A DNA stretch of 64,000 nucleotides. It comes from Plasmopara viticola. Lineage: Eukaryota > Oomycota > Peronosporomycetes > Peronosporales > Peronosporaceae. The DNA lies in the NCBI GenBank assembly GCA_001695595.3, contig MBPM02000011.1:744001-808000 (forward strand). The letters run 5' to 3'. Positions 1 through 11,200 of the stretch are shown here, piece after piece. The notes beneath the pieces are model-generated. The model searched no databases and had not been told where the DNA came from. It saw only the letters and a list, made by a program, of their open reading frames with translations. A program made the translations under genes and the position numbers. Numbering within the stretch: position 1 is the stretch's first letter; the number at the start of each line of letters is the position of its first letter.

Positions 1-1005
1 AACTTCGTCTTGTGCCTCGGCAATTGTCCGTGCATGGCGATCGCCCCAGTCACCAAATACATCCTGGTCTGCTCGTGACATCAGCTCTGACATAAATTTG
101 ATATTACAAGGCACAATAATTTGGTTCTGAGCCCTTGAATAGGCGAGCTCGTCAAACAAATACGATGTGTAGTGTAGATCATTGTCATAATGACTATGTT
201 CGTGATGTCTCTCTGAGCACTCAAATCCTCCGCAGTCCTCGCAGTCATCTTCACTACAGCTTGATCCAATTAGCAGATCATATGCTTCTAAGACCTTCTC
301 TTTGCACCGGCAACAAAAGCGATGACGACGCAAATAACTCTCCAAATCGGTCAAAAACTGGTCCGAATCAATGTGAGATAAGTGCCGCTGGTGACTTTCG
401 GAAAGCTTATGCCACAGCGCCTCGAATGCAGCTGGGCGCGGACGACCCCGCACTCGCTGTGAGTGCAACTGACACTTTGCACGCGATGTGCCCGATTTGG
501 TGTTAGGTTTGCTCGGTTTAGTCAGCGTTGTGTTAACCCATCGCTCGTGGTGGTAGAATAGTGAAAATGACGTGCTAGGGCTGTTCATATACGACTCGTT
601 CAGTCGAAAGTGATTGTTTCTGTCAAAGCACAGACCAGATCGATTGACTAGCTGCGGAACTCTGACCTTGCCATCTAGCAATTTGTAAAACAGCGCCTCA
701 GCCCCATTTCGACAGCCTGGACACGGCAGCAGGTCAGTAACCGTTTGCAAAAACTGGTTCATGTCTCCTTTAAGTGCAGCAATGCGCTCGTGTTCCGTCA
801 GTAGCAACCATCGCTAAATTATTAGCACACTATTAGTTGCCCGGGTAGTCTCGTCGTCCTTTCATGAAAAAAGCTTGCTTACCTTGTGAAATTCACGAAT
901 CTCCGCGACACTGGGCTTACACTCACAGTTTGCGTGGAAAAAACATTTTCCCTCAAGGTGTCTTAAGCCCGCGTCTGGACTTGGATCGCGGGTGCATCCT
1001 ACCAT
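1..1005 (-). CDS. GGNBP2-like protein, N-terminal part (cut by left edge)
   Basis: Two exons are visible: 1005-883 and 813-1, with a 69-nt intron (882-814, GTAAGC..TTTAG, phase 0). The start is the ATG at 1005-1003, giving MVGCTRDPSPDAGLRHLEGK. The protein follows the layout I know from animal gametogenetin-binding protein 2 (ZNF403): a short N-terminal HANCEC-type cysteine segment, a LLPCPGCR motif where animals have LVPCVGCR, then SYLRRHRFCCRCKEKVLEAY (animals: ETYLRKHRFCTDCKNKVLRAY) and a C-terminal DWGDRHARTIAEAQDEV. The paired CxxC cysteines suggest metal binding. In animals the protein is a nuclear or cytoplasmic factor linked to spermatogenesis and cell proliferation; its role in protists is not known to me. 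The C-terminus lies beyond the window. Family call is from remembered motifs, not a search. Confidence 0.82.
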
Positions 1006-1308
1006 AGCAATCTATGCAAACGCGTTTCTAGTCTGGTAAACGCAATAATCGTAAGGACACTAACGTTAGAGTTATGAGTAAGATTCGCAGCAGCAAGTTT
1101 CAATAGTCACGCAGTCATAATGGACCTTGACTGCTGGATTGCCGACGGCGAAATGAAGCCTAAGTTTGCGTAGCTTAAAAATAATGTACTATTAACCAAT
1201 AAAACGATGCAGCGACCCCAATGCCTAACTGGTAGAAATCTTCTAATTTTCTTGGTAGGGATAGCACAAAACCGCCTAGATACTTATGGTCGGTACGTAC
1301 TCGGTACC

Positions 1309-2981
1309 TTACGGTTTCTGGTTTGCTTGCAGCGACGTAGTGATGTTGCTCAACCGCTCGACTTTCGCCTGCCGACTTAGACTACGCATCTTTTTTGGAA
1401 AATTGGGTAAGTCTCTCCAATTGAAAAAGTCAGGCACATGCTTAAGCTCAGTCGTGTGATTAATCATGAGCGAGGAAGGTTTTGCGGTAAAATACGGCAG
1501 CAGTGCCAAGTGCGCAAAATCATCGTCCATGTGCCATGTCAAGTTGCGCTCCAGCAATACGCGCGACCGCCGCAGCACACGGGTTTCGCTAGTGCTTAGC
1601 AGACGCTGCCGCGCCATTCGCTGCATCAGAGCATCTGCTTTCTATAACAAGTTTAAATAAAAATTGGAATAAATGCGTCTTAAAGCTTTAAGTGGCTCAC
1701 CTTAGCACCTTGTACTGGCCTTGATTTTAGTCCAATTACAGGGTCAAGCGACTTTCGTTTTTCGTGAGACACTGCCGCTTCAGCTTTCTGAAGCAATTTG
1801 CTCGGCTTGGCCACTCGATTGTTCATTCCAATAACCTTTCGACAATTTGGTGCACCGCAAAGACACTCAGTGATTTCCTAGAAAAAAAATGTCCGACTAT
1901 CATTTATAAACCACCGCAAAAAAATGTCGCCGTACAGCTTTGCTAAATGACTCGAACTTGTAATCAAACGTCAGCTCTTCGCCAGCAATGATGTCGCGTA
2001 TAGCGAAAATGGCACATCGTTCCTCGCCATTCACGTCCCATTTCTCTACTCTACAATTAGGGTCACAGCTATGGTTTATAAACCGCGCCCACCCACCCAT
2101 GCGTGTAGCATCGATGACTTCACCGCCACTTAAAACCATCATGTAACGATGCTTCTCATTGTGATAGAGCTTTAAAAAATCGACTAAGTTATGAAGTGGT
2201 ACATTCGTGGTAGCAAAATTACAAGTACGTACCACTCGACGCATGTAATACTCTTGTTCTGTCACAATTTCGCCCATATATTCGGCTACGAACGAGCCTG
2301 CCTTAATGTCTTCTAACAACTTCATTCCGATACCTTTTTTTCCGCAGTCAATAAGTTGAGTTGACGGCATGACACCATGCTGTATTCTCATGTTATCACA
2401 ACGATCCCCACATTTGCAAAATCCTGGTATGCACTCCACCAAAGCCTTTGGCCAATACACGCTTGAACATTGCTATAGCGTTAGATCTCTACGCAAGTAC
2501 GCTTACCGCACGATTGTGACAGTCATCGAGACACCCCATCTCGTATTCATTCATTGAGAGCACACATGAGCACACGGATACTTCATCCTAACAAACATGT
2601 ACTGCACAGTCAAACGTTTACGCCCATTTAAGCCGACAAATTGAAGAAGTCGGGTGTCAGACGACGTTGGTAGACCACAACACGTACCTCAGGCAGTATG
2701 CGCTCTTTACGCTGGACATAGACGTTGTGTTCGATGATTTGAATCTCCGCCAGCGCCACCTCGATAGAGCGTGAACCCGAGACGCGGCTAGCACGGAAAG
2801 TTTGGTCCGGATTGATGTCCCTGAGACCCATACGATAAGTTTTAGCAAGTACTTCACCAATGTAATGGAGAATATCTGCCCGCATTCAAAACATCCAATG
2901 TTAAGGAATGACGTACATTGCAGGGGTGGGAAATTCACGGGCCAAGTCGTGCTTATGTGGCAGCGTCCTCTTGTCGTCCAT
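1309..2981 (-). CDS. SET-domain histone-lysine methyltransferase (AWS-SET-postSET, SETD2/ASH1/NSD class)
   Basis: Seven exons splice in frame: 2981-2939, 2875-2688, 2587-2507, 2445-2233, 2169-1936, 1877-1701 and 1641-1309, giving about 422 residues. All six introns are GT..AG; the one between the fourth and fifth exons (2232-2170) is 63 nt with no in-frame stop. Order of domains: N-terminal region; AWS cysteine cluster (CLDDCHNRAALVECIPGF then CKCGDRCDN); SET domain with GIGMKLLEDIKAG, AEYMGEI, RFINHSCDPNC (cofactor-binding NHSC) and the ELTFDY tyrosine motif; post-SET ECLCGAPNCR zinc site; then a basic tail. AWS plus post-SET is typical of nuclear enzymes that methylate H3K36, so that substrate is likely but inferred. 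The gene lies about 300 bp upstream of the GGNBP2-like gene on the same strand. Confidence 0.93.
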
Positions 2982-4213
2982 TGACACTTTTGTCAGTATT
3001 TTTATTCTATGTAAGCTAAACGTCACGTTTCTGGATCATAGCGGTAAAATGTATTATAAGTACCGGAAAATGATCTAAGAGCTACCATCAAGATTTACGA
3101 AGCAATTTAAGTGCAATCGGCTGCGTTATCGATTAAAACGCAGAACAAAACGGTAAAAAAAATCTCGATCACTGTCGTGTGTTACTTTTGTAATACTATT
3201 CTTGCCATATTATGTATGATAGTCATATATTTTTAAGTGGCAACGCAATCGAGCAGATTAGCTTATCTTAGCCCGCAAAAATTCATTGGCATCCTTCATT
3301 TTATTCTCTTACCATATAAAATAATATTGTCATAAATTCTAGTAATGTCCCATTAAATTCGTTCAGATGCGTCCTGGTTTGTATTGCAGAACGGCACGCC
3401 ACAGCTCAACACTTGATCTTCTATACTGATTAGCAATAAAATGGATGTCAATTTACTCATTAAGATTTGCTTTACCGTGCGTCGTTAAAGATATGAAGAT
3501 TGCCACAATTGACAATTGCAAGATGTGGCCCGCTGTTACGCTCGGCAATGCTGTTTCTCTTTGATTGCCTCGGACCTTGCAAACCTTCTTCTCGCGGTAC
3601 CTTCGATCTTATTGATGTAGTAGGACATATTTAGCTATATCAATGAATCATACGGGCTCTATTGTGGATGCCAAAAAAGTCGAGTGATATACCGGATTCT
3701 ATTTATTAAATAAGCGTATGCATGATTAAAATGCGCGTGGTTCAGAAGCGGGACAATTGATATCGACACTCGCAACATTCGTTTTTTTTAATATAACTTG
3801 TCACTTATCTATCACAAAAATATGCGTGTGATTCCTCTGATGAAACTGAATGTTCTTATGGAGGAGAATCAGAATTTTGAATATATTTGCGACAATCTTT
3901 TCGTAGAGCCTTTCTAGAACAGTAAATATTACTATGCTCTTTAGTGTTTTAGTGTAGTAAGGGATGTACTACTTATTTGAAACAGGTGTTGTATGTACTA
4001 CTTTTCTCCACTCTACTATATCTGCAATGCAAGCAAATCGCTCTAGCTTTCCTGGCATCTGCTTTGCAGCTCTGGCTTTGCACTCCCCGAATCAGACTGT
4101 GAGCTGCCTCTACTGACATAAATCTACGCTAGTAGCCACTGGTCCAAAGCGGCAAACTGCTTGGTCTGCTTAGGCCACGACGACGAAACCAGTTAATTGA
4201 CTTTTCTGACACA
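2982..4213. other. Intergenic region without an intact gene
   Basis: About 1.2 kb, AT-rich, between the head of the SET gene and the next plus-strand gene, so it should hold both promoters. I see no conserved coding frame. A possible short upstream exon of the next gene lies at 4027-4098. Confidence 0.6.
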
Positions 4214-5182
4214 ATGAGCACCAGCTCGGGCTCGCTCAGAACGGTGGACATGTCGTTTCTCTCGAATGCGACTAACTATGTCGATAACAACGGTGTTGGT
4301 CATGTCAAGGTCAACAGCAGCAAGGACTGGTCAGAGATTCTACCCAACAATACCACCGCTCGCATTGTCTACGAAGGTTCAGGTTCGACTGAGGAAGTAG
4401 TTATAATTCCTTCCGATGGCACCGCATCGAGAACAGCAAAATCTTTATCAGGTTCATTGGCAGAGAGCGGCCCCGAGGTTTTTATTGATAATCCCTCCAC
4501 CGACTCTGGTAACTCGACGAAAGAAATTGACAAAGGTTCGACACCGACGACGCTTTTGATCGTGGGTATCGTTCTGGGTGCCATTGCAATCGCAACGATA
4601 TTTGCCGTAGTGAGGTACAACCGGAGAAACAGAAGACGAGAGGAGTTTGATGACCCTGATGTACCTTTCATTGTGGGCTCGCTGCCCCGTCAGAATACCC
4701 CACAACTTAATACTCTCGATACGGACATTAAACCAGACTTGTGGGTCGAAGGCCAGTATCAGTATTCGCCTGCCATGAGCGGGTTAGAGAACTCGCTTAA
4801 TGGTACCGCGATTCTGTCGGATGATAACACGATTGCGTCACGCAACCGACTCACGGTTGATGCCTATTCTTATGGTTCTAATACCCGTCGAGGACATAGG
4901 CATACTGCCCGATTAAACACCAACCAACGAGTATGTTACGACGAAGATTCTGCATATCATGTTTCGGAGAGGGGTCGTAATAGGAGGGGTACCTCGCCAG
5001 TTGTGCTGTACGAGCAAGATTCATTTGAGGAGCGCAAGTCGAGCCCAGGCCGAAAAATTTACCAAAACCGACGTACTTCGCTACGACAGCGACAGCATTC
5101 TCCGCGTATGCGTCATCACAGGCAGCAAGAGTCTCAACATCAGCGACGTCGAGATATGCATGCCACACGGCGAGATATGTAG
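4214..5182 (+). CDS. Single-pass membrane protein, unknown function
   Basis: An uninterrupted 322-residue frame. Residues 1-110 are polar and Ser/Thr/Asn-rich with N-glycosylation sequons near residues 18, 34, 46 and 100. One strong hydrophobic segment follows at about 112-133 (TTLLIVGIVLGAIAIATIF), then a stop-transfer cluster YNRRNRRRE and a long Arg/His/Ser-rich tail ending in repeated RRD-type residues. This suggests an outside-N, inside-C protein at the plasma or an internal membrane. No signal peptide is present from the ATG used here. An upstream exon at 4027-4098 could splice (GTGAGC..CCAG, phase 0) to 4193 and add 31 residues. I do not recognise a family; it may be lineage-specific. 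Confidence 0.65.
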   Translation: MSTSSGSLRTVDMSFLSNATNYVDNNGVGHVKVNSSKDWSEILPNNTTARIVYEGSGSTEEVVIIPSDGTASRTAKSLSGSLAESGPEVFIDNPSTDSGNSTKEIDKGSTPTTLLIVGIVLGAIAIATIFAVVRYNRRNRRREEFDDPDVPFIVGSLPRQNTPQLNTLDTDIKPDLWVEGQYQYSPAMSGLENSLNGTAILSDDNTIASRNRLTVDAYSYGSNTRRGHRHTARLNTNQRVCYDEDSAYHVSERGRNRRGTSPVVLYEQDSFEERKSSPGRKIYQNRRTSLRQRQHSPRMRHHRQQESQHQRRRDMHATRRDM

Positions 5183-8100
5183 ATTCTCTTCAATGAGACT
5201 AAGATTAAAGTACTAATTAGCTAGTGTTATATTTATTGGTGCTTAGGTGCTTGTATACCAGTGTTCATCGATTAATTATTTTCGATAGAGAAAGAACAAG
5301 AAGTTGTTGTGATGCAACACAGAATGGTCGAGCATGCAGTCTAAAAGGTAACGCTTTCTTTATTGTGACCTCCTGATAAGTTGTGCACGACTCTCATTAT
5401 TACTGGCAGAGTTTTTTCAAGCTGAACGAAAATCATTGTTGTCCCAGGGGTCGCTGCAGGCCTACTGGCTAGCATTTCCGATTATCCATACGGATTTGTG
5501 TGTTGGCCTGGCAGACCTAAGTAAATTCCATCGACACTCTGATTATGCCCGAGACATCCCTTATGGTAGGGACAAAACATGGATAAGTATGTATAAGAAG
5601 TTGATGATTTTCAAGAGACATACTTTATATTCTTGACCTCAAAGACTTAAGACTTACCTTAGCAACCTTTGGGCATACATCCACACGGGACTTGGGTCTC
5701 ACATATCTCCTAATGTCATAAGGTTCCGCATGGGCTTTATCAGTTATGAGACGCATTGTCTATTTCTCGAGCGTGATTTCATAACATCTTACTCTAATGA
5801 TACAGCGAATAAAAACTCCAACTAACACTTCTCTAGGTGACCCTGATACCGATAGTGACGTAGCTCCTATAGCCCAACCATAAGCCCATCATCAGAACCA
5901 CCACCTCTAAAAGGCGTTTGAAGGTAAGATGTAAGATATATTATTGTATTTAAGATTTCTCAGTTCATTACTATTTACTATTGCATACTTTATTCATATA
6001 TCCATGTTGAAGCTTACGATTGCAATCGCTATACCGCGATAGAGTAGCGAAACGTGATTGGCCATCCAATTAGTTGCAATAAATCTTATCTAGCGGTGTA
6101 CAACGATCTCCGAATTGCATTCAACGAGGCTATCGAGACTTGAATGAATGTTCTACTATTTGCGTGTACAACCAGCAATCCACCGCTGCTCGTTTCTTTC
6201 AAAATGTCAGAAGCGAAGCTCCTATTGTATCGAACCATACACCTTGTTAGACCTTCCCGCCCCAACTGTGACCAGCTTTTCCGGCTTTGAGAGCTCGGCT
6301 CTAGTCAGCGACTTTCAAGCAAATAAAGATCCCCGGGTCGACAGACGCTTGCTGAACGTTACCAAAAAAGTCTCATCAGCCAAGGATATGCTCCAAGGGT
6401 TCTGACTTACCGATAACGCGAAAGAATCCACATAAAAGGACAAATATGCCCAAGGATTTCAGGGCGAATACCCGCCATGGGGTGATCTTTTTGACGAGGG
6501 CACCAAATAAAGCCAAGACTTATAGTGTCGGGTAGAAGACATCAGTCATTTGTATATAGTATTGGGTGGGTTTAGTGACAGAATTCACACCTGTAGTAGA
6601 CGAAGGGATATGTGACTCGCCCTTCGTCAAGAAGTATCGCTTCTACTCACTCTCTGAATAATGGTGTTGACGAAGAAGAGGCACAGGTACTTCTCGGTCG
6701 ATACAAACTATAATGACGAGCACTATGTTGTTCTACTTTGCACGCCGCAAGGGCTTCCATGTAACAAAACTTAGTTTAGAAGAAACCAATGTGTTGGCGC
6801 CACTTTACGGTGGCTATACGCGCGCTCTAAGCTCGGCATAAGTTTAGCCCAAGATTTTCACTCGATGTTGTTAGAAGCTCGAAGCCAAATGTGAACTGCA
6901 CCCGGTATGAAAAAATTCTAGGGTGCTTAGGACCGTCACCACCACAATTCAGGTGGAAAATCAAATGCAAGATCAAGTCTAGCCAGGCGCTGGCAATTTT
7001 GAGCGCGGGAATACAGTCACCCCAACATGTGTTAAAAGACCGTGCTTTACGTACAAAACACCCAGTTCCTCCTTTGTCGGATCGCGACGACCTTTGAGCA
7101 GTCATGTTGGGACCTTTCCAGCCAATTTCTGTGATTGGTGTGGACCTAAATAGTTTTCTTATGTATATGTACTGCTGTGGGTCACATAGCGCGGAAGGAG
7201 GCCACTCTCATCTCCACTTAGCCTAGCGACTTCTATATGGGTCGCAGCAGCTCCTCGTCATATTCTTAAGATTGCTTTCAGACTCAAAGGCTATGCACGT
7301 GCGCTTGCCGAATAAACCTCAGCGTAGACCACTTGAAAGATGAAATGTACTTGTGTTGGCCGGGGTCATGTCCTCTGGAAAGTTATGTCCTCTACAAATA
7401 CGTCCTCGAGCTAGATTCTGTTCTTAAGAAGCGAGCTAAACAAGCGACATTTATCATCAACTTCACGACAAGCAATTGTAGTATCGCTTGCATAGAGGCC
7501 TTGCGATTGGCATTTAAATAGAAGTCTCCTCTTGAAGCTGCGCAACGGCAACCAACAAGTGTTCATCAATGTCGACAATGGACCACTCTTTTGGGCTTGA
7601 ATCTCTTTGTCACAATTATCGCCTTCGTAGAACTTACCTTCGTCGCCATTCTTCTTTTTTAGCTGCAGCCTTCACTTGTTCTCGGTAACATTCAGCTCCT
7701 GATCATCTTAACATGGGTGTTGTTGCTGGCTCAGATCCCCCTTACGCGGTGAAATTTCACTACTTTTTTGGACATAATGCGGGCGCTTCCAATATTTACT
7801 CGATTAATGGCCTCTGTCACAGTAGCTCCTTGCTGTTGGGCTAGCCTTTTCTCTGCTAAGCGCCTCTTTCGCAAACTGCTGTTTAATATGGGGCGCTGGA
7901 GCCTGCACGATCAGATGCCGCGTATCCCGGACAAGTGGCTGAGCAGAAAAACAAAATTCAACAAAAAAGCAGGCACTGATAAACCAATTTTTGGTGTCAA
8001 GTTTAAACAATGTGCTTTGATCATCTTTATTGTTTTTTATTATGAACAATTTACACAATTATGGTAGAAGATTATTGCGAAATGTCGCACTGGCAGCATC

Positions 8101-8211
8101 GTGAAAATTCGCTTGATTTGAAATAGCACTTAAATTGATGCGCCACGCCACCTTCCTTTCACAGACGTCGGTCATATCGTAGTACGACATATACGTGTCT
8201 ATCATTGTCAC
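5183..8211. other. Region with decayed fragments only
   Basis: Three kb between the membrane protein gene and the BEACH gene. No long frame or recognisable domain is intact. Short coding-like stretches occur on the minus strand, for example 5762-5664, which ends at a GTAAGT donor-like site, and the two-exon remnant at 6549-6086 listed separately. The last part (about 7760-8211) precedes the BEACH start and should contain its promoter. Confidence 0.5.
6086..6549 (-). pseudogene. Decayed two-exon gene with a hydrophobic segment, unknown
   Basis: Reading the minus strand from the ATG at 6549, one frame runs to 6411, where GTAAGT opens a 59-nt GT..TTCAG intron (6410-6352). The next exon (6351-6086) continues in phase to a terminal TAA. 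The frame is broken by one TAA in the first exon (ACA CTA TAA) and one TGA in the second (CGC TGA). The first exon encodes a hydrophobic stretch including SLGIFVLLCGFF; the second is Ser/Arg-rich. Phase agreement across a normal-sized intron argues for a once-real gene. I do not recognise the family. Confidence 0.35.
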
Positions 8212-11200
8212 ATGGAGCAGCTACGTATGCTGCTGCAAGATGCCGAGGTGGCTCATCTTCAGGCGCAACAGGCAATTGCAGACGACCCGGCGCAGGTCTC
8301 GCATTTGAAGGACTCGGTGTTGCTGCTTTTAGATGTGCTGGGCCAATGCGAGAGCATGGAGGCCCGTTACGAAACTTGTAAAGTGCTCCAACGCCTGTTT
8401 ACCATGTGTTCTAGTCACTTTCGCGACGCCGAAGCATTCCAGGAGACGCCTGTGGATACTCCAGCGTCTCAGCACGTCCCCAAGAGAGGAAACGTCGTCC
8501 TCAAGACGTTATTGTTCACATTGCATTCGTTGAGCAGCCATAGCGAAATGGACAACGAGATACTGCGAGCACTTGTGGATATGATACGCATTTTGTGTCT
8601 TAATACTATAAACGCAACGGACGTTGTGGCTCTTTTCGACTTTTTACGGCTTGGTCGACCTCCCGTACGTTGCTGGATACTGCAGATGCAAAAGACGCTT
8701 GTGGAGATGGATGTGCTACCACGTGCATTTTTTTCGATGAGAGGAGCGAATGCTGGTCTGATTGTGCCGTCCGACCGACAATTAATCACTAAAAAAGGGT
8801 ATAGCTGCAGTTTTGGCCTTCATGTGGATGGTCCTGCAGGAACTGTCGCATTGTATAGCTTTCGAGGTCACAGTGGACAGGGCATATCCGTGATGCTGGA
8901 TGATACGACGTTGATCGTAAAGCTGGTCGGAAGCCACAAAATTGTTCAGCAAGTAGAGGTGCCGTTGGTCGAGTATGCTGAAAAGATGCGTAAGGAATGG
9001 GTGCACTTGTGCATTGTGCACGCTAAAAAAATGGTATTTAAGGATAAATTAACCGTGTATGTGGATGGAAACAATGTATTTAGCGGTCATATAGGGTACC
9101 CCGATCCATCCGCGATGGTGGGCGGACGCAATACCATTGGTATTGAACCTCTTGTGGGTGGTCTGCAAGGAAAATTATGGAGTCCTACGCTTTTTGGCGT
9201 AGCGTTAACGGAAGCCGAAGTCCAGCGGTTACACTGGTCAACACATTGGAAAAATGATTTGAATTCGGTCGCAGCAGAAAATTTGGCATTTCCTGATAAA
9301 TCTAAAATGTGTTTTTGTTATGATGCGCGAAGCTGCGACTTGAAGCAGCGCATTTGCTATGATGTTAGTGGAAACGACTGCCACGGATCACTTGGGCTTG
9401 GAACAAGCGCGTTTGTTACCCATAGCTTCATACATGCACTGGATTCTGTCGGTGGGTGTGCGTGTTTTCTCCTGCTTTTACTGGATCAGATTCCTGAAAT
9501 GGTGGACTTCCATCCAACCCACGAATTCGAAAAAGAAGAAATCTCGGAGTTATTGGCATTTGTAGGTGCGGGGCTTTGTCAAAGCATGGTCTGTCGCGCT
9601 CACTTTGCTCGTCTTCAAGGTGTGAAAGTGGTGGAGTTTATTCTACAGTCCATATCGCCGACCTATCTATCGATTCCATTATTGGATGGGGTACTTTCCA
9701 TTTTAAAAGCTATGACAGATTGTTTAGAAAGGGATGAAGAAATTGTGGAATATATCTATCGGCTATTATTTCTTAACACAACTTGGTTTCTCTCACCATT
9801 TGAAACACAAGTGAAACTTTTAGGTGAAGTGCTTCCAAGATATCTCCAAATTCTTCAAAAAGCAAGATTACGAGAGCAAAATCATTTGTATGAGACTGGA
9901 TCATCTTTCATCGGAAAATCGACAATATCACGCGCAGCCTCGTTTTCTGACTTTTCTCGTTCTCTAAATTCTAAAGATCAAGTCAACGTGAGCTTTTTTG
10001 TCGCTTGATCTCTCAAGTGTACACGTCAGACTCTTCATCCGACAACGACGATTGTGGAGGCAGTCAAATGAACAGAGGGCAGCTGGCACAGTTGTGTGAG
10101 CTAGTTCTGCAAAACCTAATTGACCCCTTGCTGTTTCCTTTAGTCGAGGATCCAGCAACTGATCAATGGCGTCAATTTTTGGCCTACTTGTTGCAAGAGT
10201 GCCAAAGCAAGTCAGCAAAACGCTCTTGCAATGGTAAGCATGCGAGCATCGAACACATTTTACGATACCTCACGCAAAATTTGGCATCAGCCGAGGCTCG
10301 CAAAGGAGCTGTTAGCCTACCATCCCGCCAGTTGCAAGTGACTACAAATTTACATAAGTTCTCGAAAGGAACAGTACGTGCTTTGTGGAGACCACTGCTT
10401 TCGACAAATTACAATGTTCGTTTGGCTTCGCTCAGATTGTTTGAATTATACACATCTGAAAGGGTGACATTACAGAAAAACGACATGCTTATGCTGCACT
10501 CATCGTTGCAACCGCACACACTCACTGCTGACATTGCTGATCTTTTACTGGATATCGTCATTGGACGGAAGCGCATGCCACTCAAATTTTCGGATGAAGT
10601 GCGTAGTGGCAGCTTTGCACGGATGAATTACATTCCCCTTGTGTTACTAGGTCTAATTCACTGTGGCGGATTTAATGTACAAGCTTACGTGCTGGCGGAA
10701 ATTCGTGTGCAACTAACATCTCCAACCATGGGTAATAGCGTAAAAGAAGCCATACGATCCTGGCCATCTTGGCTCAACCGGCTAAGATCACTCACGCTTA
10801 AAGCGTCTGAAGCAGCCACGGCAATCATGAGTGATAGCACGAAAAGAACGACATCAAATGGGATTCAGTCCGACAAGCTTAACGAGGCGTGTGGCCTTCT
10901 CAGTGCAGATTCTGTATCAGCATATGCAAAGCTCAAAGCAATTGAAACAATTGCACTCTCAGGGGATTTGGCCGCCTGTGATTTTGCGCTAAGCATGGTA
11001 CAGAATTGCAGCGAAAACGATTTTTTAACCAGTGCCATTGTTGCTATGACTATTAAGCATTATCCACAGCGTTGGTGTGAACTTGTGCGCATGCTGGCCA
11101 ATTATATGATTGCAGACATTGTTGTCTACTGCATCCTTCACGTCAAAAACGGGTGGATGCACTTTTTGGAATTTTATTTTTACCATTGCCGTACACCTTC

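Noticed and set aside
9988..10082. A 95-nt intron in the BEACH gene
   Set aside because: Splice signals and phase fit, but the removed stretch reads as an acidic coding segment if one base is added, so I left it undecided and did not call an intron.
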